Shown: positions 1 through 10,130 of the stretch, piece by piece
Position numbering within the stretch: the stretch's first letter is position 1
Layout of the letters: each line of letters opens with the position of its first letter
Assembly (NCBI RefSeq): GCF_963259705.1
Contig: NC_081861.1
Coordinates: 106,756,102 to 106,820,101, forward strand
Origin: Myotis daubentonii
Lineage: Eukaryota; Chordata; Mammalia; Chiroptera; Vespertilionidae
Direction: 5' to 3'
DNA: 64,000 nucleotides
The notes under the pieces: model-generated
Databases searched by the model: none
The model's input: only the letters and a program-made list of their open reading frames with translations
What the model was told of the DNA's origin: nothing
Program-made: the position numbers and the translations under genes

Positions 1-351
1 TTCCTTATCCCCTAATTCTCTTAATTCAGGTGGTCACCTTTATTTGGGGTTATTAATATCGTGAATATATTTGTGTATAGTGCCTGGTACGTGGTGCCTT
101 GTTGTGTTGTATTTTGTGCCTTTAAATCAATGCAGCAGATCCAAGCAACAGCAACCTCCTGAGCACCACACCCTCTGCTGAGAAAAAGCAGCTGTACGCG
201 AAACCTCGCCCCACCAGAAAGAAGAGCCACCACAGCTGTGAACAGCACCCACCAGAGGAGCTGCTGCCAACTGAAGCGCAGCTGCTACCACAACCGCCCG
301 AAGACCAACCAAAGACCAAGGAGTCACTGCCACCAAGGGAGCAACCACTGA

Positions 352-930
352 ATGACTCAACGCCTAGATATGTCAGTGAGATCAAATGTGGGTAGGAAAA
401 GAAACCCCCAAAGGAAAGAGAAGGAGGACTCTCCAGAAAAGCAGCTAAGTAATACAGAGGCATGCAACATGACAGAAAAAGAATTCAGAATAAGGGTCCT
501 AGAGTGCATAAACAGGATGGAGGAAAAAATCGACAACCTCTGCAAGAAGCAAGAAGAAACAGATGAAAAAATCGATAACATATGGAAGAAGCTAGAAGAA
601 ACAGATGAAAAAATCAACAAATTAAGTAAGACCCAAGAAGAAATGAAGAGTGATATAGTTGCAATGATTGTTAAAAAATACTATGGACATCTCTACTCCA
701 ACAACCTAGACAACATGGAGGAAATGGACAAATTCCTAGAAAAATACAACATTCCAAAACTCAATCATGAAGAATCTAAAAATCGCAACAGGCCAATAAC
801 TATGGAAGAAATTGAAACAGTCATCAAAAAGCTTCCATCAAACAAAAGCCCAGGACCAGACGGTTTCACAGGGGAGTTTTACCAAACATTCAAGGAAGAA
901 CTAAAACCTATCCTCCTCAGACTACTATAA
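352..930 (+). pseudogene. L1 ORF1 N-terminus fused in frame to ORF2 reverse transcriptase
   Basis: A 192-codon frame. Residues 1 to about 105 are an ORF1p-type N-terminus: a basic head ([13 protein letters not shown]), then a coiled coil with three copies of a heptad-rich unit ([13 protein letters not shown]). Residues from about 106 switch to the ORF2 region preceding the RT palm ([11 protein letters not shown], then [20 protein letters not shown]). The junction at about 668 lies where sibling L1s continue the ORF1 coiled coil on one side and the ORF2 linker on the other. The ORF ends in TAA at 928-930, where other copies have a sense codon in the LFQKIQEEG motif. The RRM and CTD of ORF1 and all of the endonuclease are absent. 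Whether the fusion is expressed is unknown. Confidence 0.75.
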
Positions 931-1014
931 AAAATTCAAGAGGAAGGAACACTTCCAAGCTCATTCTATGAAGCCAGCATCACCGTAATACCAAAACCAG
1001 GTAAAGACAACACA

Positions 1015-3263
1015 ATGAAAGAGTATTACAGGCCAATATCCCTCATGAACATAAATGCCAAAATCCTCAACAAAATCTTAGCAAATAGGATCCAGCAGTA
1101 CATCAGAAAGATCATAGACCATGACCAAGTAGGATTTATCCCAGGGATGCAAGGATGGTACAATATCCGCAAATCAATAAACGTGATACATCACATAAAC
1201 AAATTGAAAGAAAAAAAAACACATGGTCATATGAATGGATGCAGAAAAAGCATTTGATAAAATTCAACACCCATTTTTGATAAAAACTCTCCGTAAAGTG
1301 GGAGTAGAAGGATCATACCTCAACATAATAAAAGCCATATATGACAGGCCCACAGCCAACATCATACTCAACGGACAAAAACTAACACCATTTCCCCTAA
1401 GAACAGGAACACGACAGGGATGCCCCCTCTCACCACTACTGTTCAACATAGTACTGGAAGTGTTAGCCATTGCAATTAGGCAAGAAGAAGAAATAAAAGG
1501 CATCCAAATTGGAAAAGAGGAAGTAAATCTGTCCTTATTTGCAGACGACATGATATTATACATACAAAAACCCTAGAGACTCCATCAAAAAGCTACTAGA
1601 CTTAATACATGAATTTGGCAATGTAGCAGGATACAAAATTAACCCCAAGAAATCTGAGGCATTTCTATACACCAATAGTGAACTTTCAGAAAGAGAGATT
1701 ATCAAAACAATCCCGTTTACCATCGCACCAAAAAAATTAAGCTACCTAGGAATAAACTTAACTAAAGAGGTAAAAGGCCTCTACTCAGAAAACTACAGGA
1801 CGTTGAAAAAAGAGATAGAGGAAGACATTAACAGATGGAAGAACATACCGTGTTCATGGATTGGTAGAATCAACATCATTAAACTATCCATACTACCCAA
1901 AGCAATCTATAAATTCAAAGCACTTCCCATTAAAATACCAATGGCATACTTCAGAGATCTAGAACGAACTTTCCAAAACTTCATCTGGAATAAAAAAAGA
2001 CCCCGAATAGCTGCAGCAATCCTGAAAAAGAACAAAGTAGGTGGGATCTCAATACCAGATATCAAGTTGTATTACAAAGCCACTCTTCTCAAAACTGCCT
2101 GGTACTGGCACAAGAATAGGCATATAGATCAATGGAATAGAGTAGAGAGACCAGAAATCGACCTGAACCAATATGCTCAATTAATATTTGACAAAGGAGG
2201 CAAGAACATACAATGGAGCCAAGATAGTCTCTTCAATAAATGGTGTTGGGAAAATTGGACAGATATATGCAAGAAAATGAAACTAGACCATCAACTTACA
2301 CCATACACTAAAATAAACTCAAAATGGATAAAGGACTTCAATGTACGGCAGGAAACCATAAAAATTCTAAAAGAATCCAAAGGCAACAAAATCTCAGACA
2401 TATGCCGAAGCAATTTCTTCACTGATACAGCTCCTAGGGCACTTGAAACTAAAGAGAAAATGAACAAATGGGACTGCATCAAAATAAAAAGCTTCTTCAC
2501 AGCAAAAGAATCCATCAACAAAACAATGAGAAAACCCACTGTGTGGGAAAACATATTTGCCAATGTCGTATCTGATAAGGGCCTAATCTCTAAAATTTAT
2601 AGGGAACTCATACAACTTAACAAAAGGAAGATAAACAATCCAATCAAAAAATGGGCAAAGGACTTAAATAGACACCTTTCAAAAGAGGACATTCAGAAAG
2701 CCAAGAGACATATGAAAACATGCTCAGAGTCACTAATCATCCGAGAGATGTAAATCAAAACAACAAAGAGGTACCATCTCACACCTGTCAGACTGGCTAT
2801 CATCAACAAATCAACAAATGACAAGTGCTGGAGAGGATGTGGAGAAAAAGGAACACTCATGCACTGCTGCTGGGAATGCAGACTGGTGCAGCCACTATGG
2901 AAGACAGTATGGAGTTTCCTTAAAAAACTGAAAATGGAACTCCCATTTGACCCTGTGATCCCACTTCTAGGAATATATCCCAAGAAACCAGAAACACCAA
3001 TCAGAAAGGATATATGCACCCCTATGTTCATAGCATCACAATTCCCCATAGCTAAGATCTGGAAACAGCCGAAGTGCCCATCAGTAGATGAATGGATTAG
3101 AAAATTGTGGTACATCTACACGATGGAATACTATGCTGCTCTAAAAAAGAAGGAACTCTCACCATTTGCAACGGCATGGATGGAACTGGAGAACATTATG
3201 CTAAGTGAAATAAACCAGTCAATGAAGGAAAAATACCACATGATCTCACTCATTCATGGATAA
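1015..3263 (+). pseudogene. L1 ORF2 reverse transcriptase and C-terminal domain, frameshifted
   Basis: The rest of ORF2 in three broken frames. At 1015-1257 is [20 protein letters not shown] with the RT fingers motif [10 protein letters not shown]. At 1235-1576 is [13 protein letters not shown], then [15 protein letters not shown] and [11 protein letters not shown] (the FADD active site). At 1803-2753 are the thumb and connecting region. The C-terminal part near 2750-3263 is in another frame and includes the cysteine-bearing stretch ([12 protein letters not shown]) and [12 protein letters not shown]. The breaks are a shift near 1240 by an A-run, a shift after 1576, and a stop at 2751-2753. 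It cannot encode an active full enzyme. Confidence 0.8.
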
Positions 3264-3545
3264 TAGAGATCATTATAAACTTTTGAACAATAATAGATAC
3301 AGAGGCAGATCTGCCTCAAACAGATTGTCAAACTGCAGCGGGAAGGCTTGGGAGGGTTGGGGGCCAGGAGGTAGGGGGGGTAAGAGATCAACTAAAGGAC
3401 TTGTATGCATGCATATACGCATAACCAATGGACATAAGACACTGGGGGATAGGGGACTGTCTAGGGCGGGGGGAAAAATGGACACATATGTAATACCCTT
3501 TGTAATACTTTAAGCAAGAAATAAAAAATAAAAAAATTTAAAAAA

Positions 3546-4022
3546 GAAATATTGATAAACCTCTAGCCAGGCTCACAAAGAAGCAAAGAGAGAGGACCAA
3601 TATAAACAAAATTAAAAATGAAAGGCAAAATAACAACTGACCCCACAGAAATACAAAGAATTATAAAAAACAAAAATAATGTGATTAACTCTATTCCAAC
3701 AAACTGGTCAACCTAAAAGAAGTGGACAGATTCCTAAAAATCTACAACCTTCCAAAACTCAATAAGGAAGAATAAAAAAAATCTAAATAGACCAATAATT
3801 GTGGAGGAAATTGAAGGAGTCATCAGAAAACTTCCAACAAACAAAAGCCCTGTACCAGATTGCTTCACAGGGGAGTTTTATCAAATATTCAAAGAAGAAC
3901 TAAAACTTATTCTCCTCAGACTATTCCAAAAAATTCAAGAGGAAGGCATACTTCCAAGCTCTTTCTACAAAATCCGCATTACCCTAATCCCAAAACAAAA
4001 TAAAGACAATACAACGAAAGAT
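3546..4022 (+). mobile_element. Older L1 ORF2 fragment, part 1 (host of nested insertions)
   Basis: Sense L1 sequence from the endonuclease-RT linker (GATAAACCTCTAGCCAGGCTCACAAAG) into the RT fingers, including the [17 protein letters not shown] region (3801-3960). It stops at about 4022, and the same L1 resumes at 6094 with no obvious loss (ATTATAGGCCAATATTCCTG). The HAL1 therefore inserted here. It has several stops and is more diverged than the L1 to its left. Confidence 0.75.
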
Positions 4023-4661
4023 ACAAGTTTCCTAATGCACTGAACTCATTTGTGGTGAGACTCTGGTGTCCCAGACTTCTATGGGGAGAAACTGAACTGT
4101 CTTGCTGTGGGTCGGAAAGCTAGGGTGGCTTTCTCGCAGAGCTGCTCGCAGGGATCATTGTTGCTGTGGGGGCACGGGACTCGGGTATGCAGAGGGACTG
4201 GGAGACACAGAGATGTGGAGTCACGGAGAGGCTGATGAGAGCCATTGTTGTTTGCTCCGCCCTGGTGACTCTTTGAGATCCTGCCCCACTCAATTTACAT
4301 CCCCGTCCAAGCTGTGCACAGTGGCATGAAGGAACCACCTGCGCTTTTGCAGCATCACCTAACAAACTGCAGCTGGGTCAGAGAGCTCCAAAACTTCCAA
4401 ACCCCAAACAAAGAGGAGAAATCTGCTGGTTTCGCTGTAGCTCCTGCTGGGTGGACTCACTCAGTGGTTGACTTGGAGATCCAGGAGCCAGGGTACACCT
4501 GGCCAGATACCAGATTTCAACTCCCCACATCCATAAGGGACACACTCAAGAAGCAGACTCAGTGAGCACCAAAGCCCCATTGAAGCAAGTCCTACCCCAT
4601 AAGGGTGTCTCCAGCACAGCAGTTCTTCCACTGTAGACACAGTGGATCCTCACAGTCAGCC

Positions 4662-5764
4662 AAAAATGCAGAGACAAAGAAACATATCACAAATGAAATA
4701 AATGGAGGAAAGCAAACTAATGGAGGACATAGAGTTCAAGACCACAGTTATAAGGCTACTCAAGAACCTTATACGAACCCCCGAGAAACTTAGTGAGGTC
4801 TACGAGGATCTTAATGAGAATGCCAAAAAAATGGAAAAGGACCAGGCAGAAATTAAACATACACTGACTTAAATTAAAAATAATATACAGCCGAAACTGG
4901 TTTGGCTCAGTGGATAGAGCGTTGGCCTGCGGACTGAAAGGTCCCAGGTTCGATTCTGGTCAAGGGCATATACCTTGGTTGCGGGCACATCCCCAGTGGG
5001 GAGTGTGCAGGAGGCAGCTGGTCCATGTTTCTCTCTCATCGATGTTTCTAGCTCTCTATCCCTCTCCCTTCCTCTCTGTAAAAAATCAATAAAATATATT
5101 TTAAAAAAATAATATACAGAAATCCAACAGCAGACTTTAGGATCCCAAGAATCAAGTCAAATATTTGAAATACAAAGAAGCAAAAAAAAACCTATCTGGA
5201 AAAGCAAAAAGAAAAAAGAATGCAAAAATATGAAGATAGTGTAAGGAGCCTCTGGGACAACTTCAAACGTACCAACATCCAAATTATCGGGGTGCCAGAA
5301 GAAGAGAGAGAGCAAGATACTGAAAACCTATTAGAGGAAATCATGACAGAAAACTTCCCCTACTTGATGAAAGAAATAGACTTACAAGTCCAGGAAGCGC
5401 AGAGAACCCCAAATAAGAGGAATCCAAAGAGGATCCACCAAGACACATCATAATTAAAATGCCAAGGACTAAAGACACAGAGAGAATCTTAAAAGCAGCA
5501 AGAGAAAAATATTTAGTTACCTACAAGGGAATACCCATACGACTGTCAGCTGATTTCTCAACAGAAACTTTGCAGGCCAGAAGGGAGTGGCAAGAAATAT
5601 TCAAAGTGATGAATGCCAAGAACCTACAACCAAGATTACTCTACCCAGCAAAGCTATCATGTAGAATTGAAGGTCAGATAAAGAGCTTCACAGACAAGAA
5701 AAAGCTAATGGAGTTCATCACCACCAAACCAGGATTATATGACATGCTGAAGGATATTCTTTAA
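4662..5764 (+). pseudogene. HAL1 ORF1p remnant, split by a Ves SINE
   Basis: An ORF1p-like RNA-binding protein remnant. The N-terminal coiled-coil half (4662-4890) carries stops. After the SINE the frame continues: 5220-5453 (SLWDNFKRTNIQIIGVPEEE, the RRM-like core) and 5459-5764 (RILKAAREKYLVTYKGIPIR, LSADFSTETLQARREWQEIF, ending in LYDMLKDIL). One stop and a shift near 5452 separate the last two pieces. The C-terminal domain is nearly complete. It is non-functional as it stands. Confidence 0.72.
4891..5105 (+). mobile_element. Ves SINE (tRNA-derived)
   Basis: A tRNA-like head with A box (TGGCTCAGTGG) and B box (GGTTCGATTC), the body CATCCCCAGTGGGGAGTGTG, the tail TCAATAAAATATATTTTAAA, and target duplications of AATAATATACAG on both sides (to 4890 and to 5119). 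Inserted into HAL1 ORF1. Confidence 0.93.
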
Positions 5765-6093
5765 GAAGAGGAAGAAGAAGAAAAAAGTAAAGATAAAAGT
5801 TATGAACAACAAATAAATATCTATCAACAAGTGAACCTAAAAATTAAGTCAGAATAAACTGGTGAATATAATAGAAGCAGGGGCATAGAAAGGGAGTAGA
5901 CTGACAATTCTTGGGGGGAAGGAGGTGTGAGGGGTGCGGGAAGAGACTGGACAAAAATATTATACCTATGGATGAGGACAGTGGCAGTGGGTGAGGGCAT
6001 TGGCTGGGGTGGGAACCAGGTGGAGGGGAGCTATAGGGGTAAAAAAGAGGAACATTTCTAATAATCTGAACAATAAAGATTTATTAATTAAAA

Positions 6094-6388
6094 AAAGAAA
6101 GAAAATTATAGGCCAATATTCCTGATGAACATAGATGCCAAAATTCTCAACAAAATACTAGCAATTTGGATCCAGCATTACATTAGAAAGATCATACACT
6201 ATGACCAAGTGGGATTTATTCCAGGGATGCAAGGATAGTATAATATCCACAAATCAAATAATGTGATACATCTCATAAACAAATTGAGAGATCAAAACCA
6301 TATAATCATATCAAGTGATACAGAAAAAACATTTGAAAAAATCCAGCAACCTTTCTTGATAAAACCTCTCAATAAGATGGGAATAGAA
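6094..6388 (+). mobile_element. Older L1 ORF2 fragment, part 2
   Basis: Continuation of the L1 that broke off at 4022: RT fingers and palm (CCAATATTCCTGATGAACATAG; a stop-bearing version of VGFIPGMQG; then the DAEKAF-equivalent). It ends with AAGATGGGAATAGAAG (6373-6388), which is duplicated at 8977 and is the target-site duplication of the composite element. Confidence 0.78.
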
Positions 6389-6651
6389 GAAGAAGAACCA
6401 AGATGGCGGTGTAGGGTGTAGATCTGTGCATGCTGCTTCCCACAACATCATTGAAACCACCAACTATAAGACAAACAGCCACCATTTAGAACCATGGGAA
6501 AGTTGGCCTAGTGGAAGCTCTACAACTGGAAGGAAAGAAAGAAGCGCAGTGAGACTGAGTAGGAGCTACAGAGGCGCCAAAAACAGAGGTACAGAGTCCC
6601 GCGCCAGGCGGGCTGCAACTGGATGCACGTTTTTTTTCAATCGGAAGGGGT

Positions 6652-7380
6652 TACGAACTCTTGAATCCTCTGGGCTTGCTAGGGGTGGGTCTCTGAGGCC
6701 CCAGACCCCACAGGGAGAGGCGGCACCGCCTTGCAGTGGTTGGAAAGCGAGGGAGGCTCTGGTGCCCAACTCCTTGCTGGCACTGGGGGACGCGAAGTCC
6801 CAGAGTCCCTGTGAAGCGAGGGGCCACAGAGATGCCGCCATTGCTATTTGCTCCGCTCTGGTGACTCCCTGAGACCCTGCCCTACTCAATTTACATTCCC
6901 ATCCAAGCTGTGCCAGAGGCACAAGAAGAAACGCCTATGCTTTTACAAACTCTCAAATCCTCTGGGCTTGCTCTGGGCGGGTCTCTGAGGCCCCAGGCCC
7001 CACGGGGAGAGGCAGCATGGCCTTGCAGTGGTGGGAAAGCAAGGGAAGCTCTGGCACGCAGCTGCTCACTGCCACTTGGGGACGCAAAGTCTTGGAGTCC
7101 GGGAGAGGCGAGGAGCCTCAGAGACTCCGCCATTGCTATTTGCCCCGCCCTGGCGACTCCCTGAGACCCAGACGCTACCGGGAGAGGTGGCACAGCCTTG
7201 CAGCTGTCAGAAAGCAAGGGAGGCTCTGTCATGCAGCTGCTCACCGGCAGTACGGGATGCGAAGTCCCAGAGCCCCAGAGAGGGAGGGAGCCGCAGAGAC
7301 GCCATTGCTATTTGCTCCACCCTGGTGACTCCCTGAGACCCTGGCCTACTCAATTTACATCCCCATCCAAGCTGTGCCAG
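6652..7380 (+). repeat. Tandem L1 5'UTR monomers inside the composite element
   Basis: Three successive copies of a GC-rich block of roughly 210-300 bp. Each carries variants of TCTGAGGCCCCAG, GGGAGAGGYGGCA, CCTTGCAG, GGGAYGCGAAGTCC and CGCCATTGCTATTTG. They begin near 6652, 6950 and 7165. Copies 1 and 3 continue into CTCAATTTACATCCCCATCC. Monomeric 5'UTRs are known in rodent L1s, where each monomer adds promoter activity; that role here is inferred. Confidence 0.7.
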
Positions 7381-8000
7381 TGGCACAAAAAGACCCACCT
7401 GCACTTTTGCAACCTAACCCAGCAAACTGCAGACTTCAACTCCTCGCACCCATGGAAGACACACTCAAGAACAGACCCAGGAGAACCAAGATGGCGGCAT
7501 AAGGTACAGACCTGTGCGTGCTGCCTCCCACAACAACATCGAAACTACCAACTATAGGACAAACAGCTATCATACGGAACCATGGGAAAGCTGGCCCAGT
7601 GGAAGCTCTAAAACTGGAAGGAAAGAAAGAAGAGCATTGAGACTGAGTAGGATGTGCAGAGGCTCCAAGTACAGGGCCCAACCCAGCAGGCTGCAGATTT
7701 CGGCTCCTCACATACAGGAGGGATGTGCTTGGGAGGCAGAGTCGGGTTCGTGGGAGGCCGGGGCCGGGCCCAGCTGGGCCGGCGATGTGGAACCGCTGTA
7801 CCAGCACGCGCACAAGCACGTCCACCGGTTCCAGTCTCGTGTGGGACGCTGGGGGACGGCAGACGGGCAGTCTGTACATTTGGTGGAGGGTGAAGTCTGA
7901 GCAAGCGTGCAGGATGTTCAGCCACCAGGAATGCCTGGAGATTTTGTCTGGTGGGGAGCCACCCAGCAGGGAACAGAGTGCCAAACTTCCTGTTGTCTCA

Positions 8001-8653
8001 GTGAGGTCGGGACGACCCCGATGAGGTTGAAACAGCCCCGGTGAGGTCAGGATGGACCCAGTGAGGTTGGGACGGCCCTGGTGAGGCCAAAATGGCCCCG
8101 GTGAGGTCGAGACGGCCCCAGTGAGGTTGAAATGGCCCCTGTGAGGTCGGGACAGCCCTGGTGAGGCTGCTACAGCCCCGGGGAGGTTGGGATGGCCCCA
8201 GTGAGGTTGGCACGGCCCCGGTGAGGCCAAAACGGCTCCAGTGATGTCAGAATGGCCCCGGTGAGGTTGAGACAGCACTGGTGAGGTCGAGACGGCCCCG
8301 GTGAGGTCAGGATGGTCTCGATGAGGCTGAAACCACCCCGGTGTGGCCGAAGTGGCCCCGGTGAGGTTGAAATGGCCCCAGTGAGGCCGGGACAGCCCCG
8401 GTGAGGCCTAGACGGCCCCAGTGAGGTTGGGATGGCCCCGGTGAGGCCAAAACAGCCCTGGTGAGGTCAGGATAGTCCTGGTGAGGACGGAACGGCCCCG
8501 GTGAGGTCAGGACGGCCCTGGTGAGGCAGAAATGTCCCCAGTGTGGTAGGGATAGCCCCGGTGCGATTGGGACAGCCCTGGTGAGGTTGAAACGGCCCCA
8601 GTGAGGTCGGGACGGCCCCAGTGAGGTTGGGACAGCCCTGGTGAGGTTGAAAC
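8001..8653 (+). repeat. 20-bp VNTR, 32 full units without indels
   Basis: Consensus GTGAGGTYGRRAYGGCCCCG. Units begin at 8001, 8021 and so on in perfect 20-bp register through 8640, followed by a 13-bp partial unit. Differences between units are almost all substitutions, mostly transitions at CpG-like positions. Because 20 is not a multiple of 3, the translation repeats every 60 nt; this keeps the minus strand open for long stretches but gives only a repetitive Pro/Gly/His/Ser peptide. Confidence 0.93.
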
Positions 8654-8976
8654 AAACAAAAAAAGTATAGACTGATGAACAGGGGTAGATGCAGAGGCAG
8701 AGCAACATTGAACAGACTGTCAAACTGCAGTGGGAAGCCTGGGGAGGGTTTGGGGGGGTGGTTAAGAGATTAACCGAAGGACTTATATGCATGCATATAG
8801 GAATAACCAATGGACACAAGACACTAGGAGGTAGGGGAGGCCGGGGGAATGTCAAGGGTGGGGGGGGAGGAGACATATGTAATACTCTTTATAATACTTC
8901 AAGTAATAAAAATTACTAATAAAAAAGAAGCAAAAATAAAAAATAAATAAATAAAAAATAACCTTTAAAAAAAAAA

Positions 8977-9248
8977 AGATGGGAATATAAGGATCATACC
9001 TCAACATAAAGCCATATATGACAAAATTATAGACAACATCATACTCAATGGGCAAAAACTAAAACCATTTTTTCTAAGAACAGAACAGCACAGGGATGCT
9101 CACTCTCACCACTCCTGTTTGACATAGTACTGGAAGTGTTAATCATGGTGATCAGACAAGAAGAAGAAATAAAAGGCGTCCAAATTGGAAAAAAAGAAGT
9201 AAAATTCTTATTATTCGCAGATGGCATGGTATTGTACATAATAAATCC
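8977..9248 (+). mobile_element. Older L1 ORF2 fragment, part 3
   Basis: Third piece of the same L1, resuming at the duplicated AAGATGGGAATA. It includes the stretch before the RT active site and a mutated active-site motif (FADGMVLYI instead of FADD) near 9212-9240. It then stops abruptly without a 3' end at about 9248, joining antisense sequence of an older repeat. Confidence 0.75.
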
Positions 9249-10130
9249 TAGTATTACATTTTGGTTTATCTATAGAGTTTTTTTCTGTGTCTCTTTGCAT
9301 AACATTTTTAGAGGTTGCTCTAGAATTTAATTCTATAGATATCGATCTAAACATCATGTAGCTATTTTATGACAGACTTTCACAAGGTTGTGGAAGTCCA
9401 GATTCTATACTTGGCTTACATTGACACCAGACAAAGGAAGATATTCTTTGTACTGTTGGAAGGATTTAGGCTACCAATATTTCCATAGACATCCTCTAAC
9501 ATTATCTCAATAAAAAGTGAAATGGGAGATCCTCATTATCTCTAGGTGGGGATGGAGTTGAAAGTAATCTATTGACATGGCTGGGGAAGGAGAGATTTTA
9601 AATGCACCGCTCTGCACTTTTTCTTTGACACCACTCTTTTTGTGTTTGGAGCATCTAGTGGTAGCTTGGTAAGGGAATAAGAATAGGCCCTCTACTTGAC
9701 CTTTTCAGGTAGGGGTGTGGTGTGGCTGAAGTTTTGTGTCTGTGCTGTTTGGCAATAGTAGAGAGCTTATTGTCTAAAGATTTTCTTTGTTGCCTAGCTG
9801 CCCTTTTCCTGGTTCTGTGGCAAGAGATTACTGACTTTCCTTGGATCTTTTGGTTTATTTGTTTGCACACATTTATGTTCCTGGGTTGCCAACTTTTCTA
9901 ATATCCAATATGAGGTATGTGGGGAAAAGAAAACTCAAGGAATTCAACACTGTGTCATGCCTTGGGTCCTGTGTTCCCTAACAGGTGAGATTTATGTGAT
10001 TTCTTAGTTCTAATCTCAACAGTCTTCTTATTTTTTTAATAGATAATGTCCAGGGTTTTAGTTTTCTTTAGTGGGAAGTATACGGAAAAGTATGTGTACT
10101 TCATCTTTTTGGAAGCAGCAGTCTCAAACC
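9249..10130 (-). mobile_element. Probable old mammalian L1 5' region, antisense
   Basis: The plus strand carries motifs such as TAGAGGTTGCTCTAG (9309-9323) and, near its end, GGAAAAGTATGTGTACTTCATC (10083-10104), which read in reverse like the start of an ancient L1M 5'UTR. No ORF is visible. Family assignment is from memory and tentative. Confidence 0.4.

Larger units (their letters stand above)
1..3545 (+). mobile_element. Young L1 retrotransposon, internally deleted, with 3' UTR and A-rich tail
   Basis: A LINE-1 in sense orientation, entering from the window edge. Positions 1-351 look like 5'UTR or upstream sequence. An ORF1 N-terminus starts at 352 and is joined at about 668 to the reverse-transcriptase part of ORF2. 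The RT catalytic FADD lies near 1543-1554 and the ORF2 C-terminus ends near 3263. The 3'UTR has the purine-rich, G-rich block and TATGTAATACCCTTTGTAAT typical of the L1s here, then an A-rich tail at about 3515-3545. The ORF1 C-terminus and the ORF2 endonuclease domain are missing. It sits inside an older L1 that resumes at 3546. Divergence from the other copies is low, so it is one of the younger L1s here. Confidence 0.85.
4023..6093 (+). mobile_element. HAL1 element: 5'UTR + ORF1 + 3'UTR, no ORF2
   Basis: A half-L1 retrotransposon. A GC-rich 5'UTR (about 4023-4660) shares blocks with the composite element at 6.4-7.5 kb, such as the CACTCAATTTACATCCCC tract. Then comes an ORF1 remnant ending at 5764, a purine-rich GAAGAGGAAGAAGAAG tract, a G-rich 3'UTR (5915-6050) and an A-rich end after AATAAAGATT (6070-6093). 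No ORF2 sequence lies between ORF1 and the 3' end. HAL1 elements are known ORF1-only L1 derivatives. A Ves SINE interrupts ORF1 at 4891. The exact 5' edge is uncertain by about 20 bp. Confidence 0.72.
6389..8976 (+). mobile_element. Composite L1-5'UTR / 20-bp VNTR / L1-3' retroelement (SVA/LAVA-like architecture)
   Basis: A 2.6-kb insertion with a 16-bp target duplication, one mismatch (6373-6388 and 8977-8992), inside an L1 reading frame that resumes exactly. In order: an L1-type promoter start with a YY1-like ACCAAGATGGCGG (6396), GC-rich 5'UTR monomers to about 7480, a second promoter start with the same motif at 7484, a unique GC-rich segment to 8000, 32 tandem 20-bp units (8001-8640), then an L1 3'UTR (8654-8935) and an A-rich tail. 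No ORF1 or ORF2 sequence is present, so mobilisation in trans by L1 is inferred. The second start could alternatively be a nested insertion, but I see no duplication around 7480. Confidence 0.72.

Noticed and set aside
4891..5105. tRNA gene (A and B boxes present)
   Set aside because: A/B boxes with SINE body, A-rich tail and target duplications show a Ves SINE; no cloverleaf acceptor stem is kept. The same applies to the other Ves copies.
6426..6872. 148-codon frame starting in the composite element's 5'UTR
   Set aside because: It lies in GC-rich monomer repeats with open frames on both strands and no resemblance to L1 ORF0 or ORF1 that I can recognise.
8001..8653. Regular 20-bp repeats as a CRISPR array or PRDM9-style motif array
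   Set aside because: Units are directly contiguous with no spacers, vary by substitution, and sit in a vertebrate retroelement.
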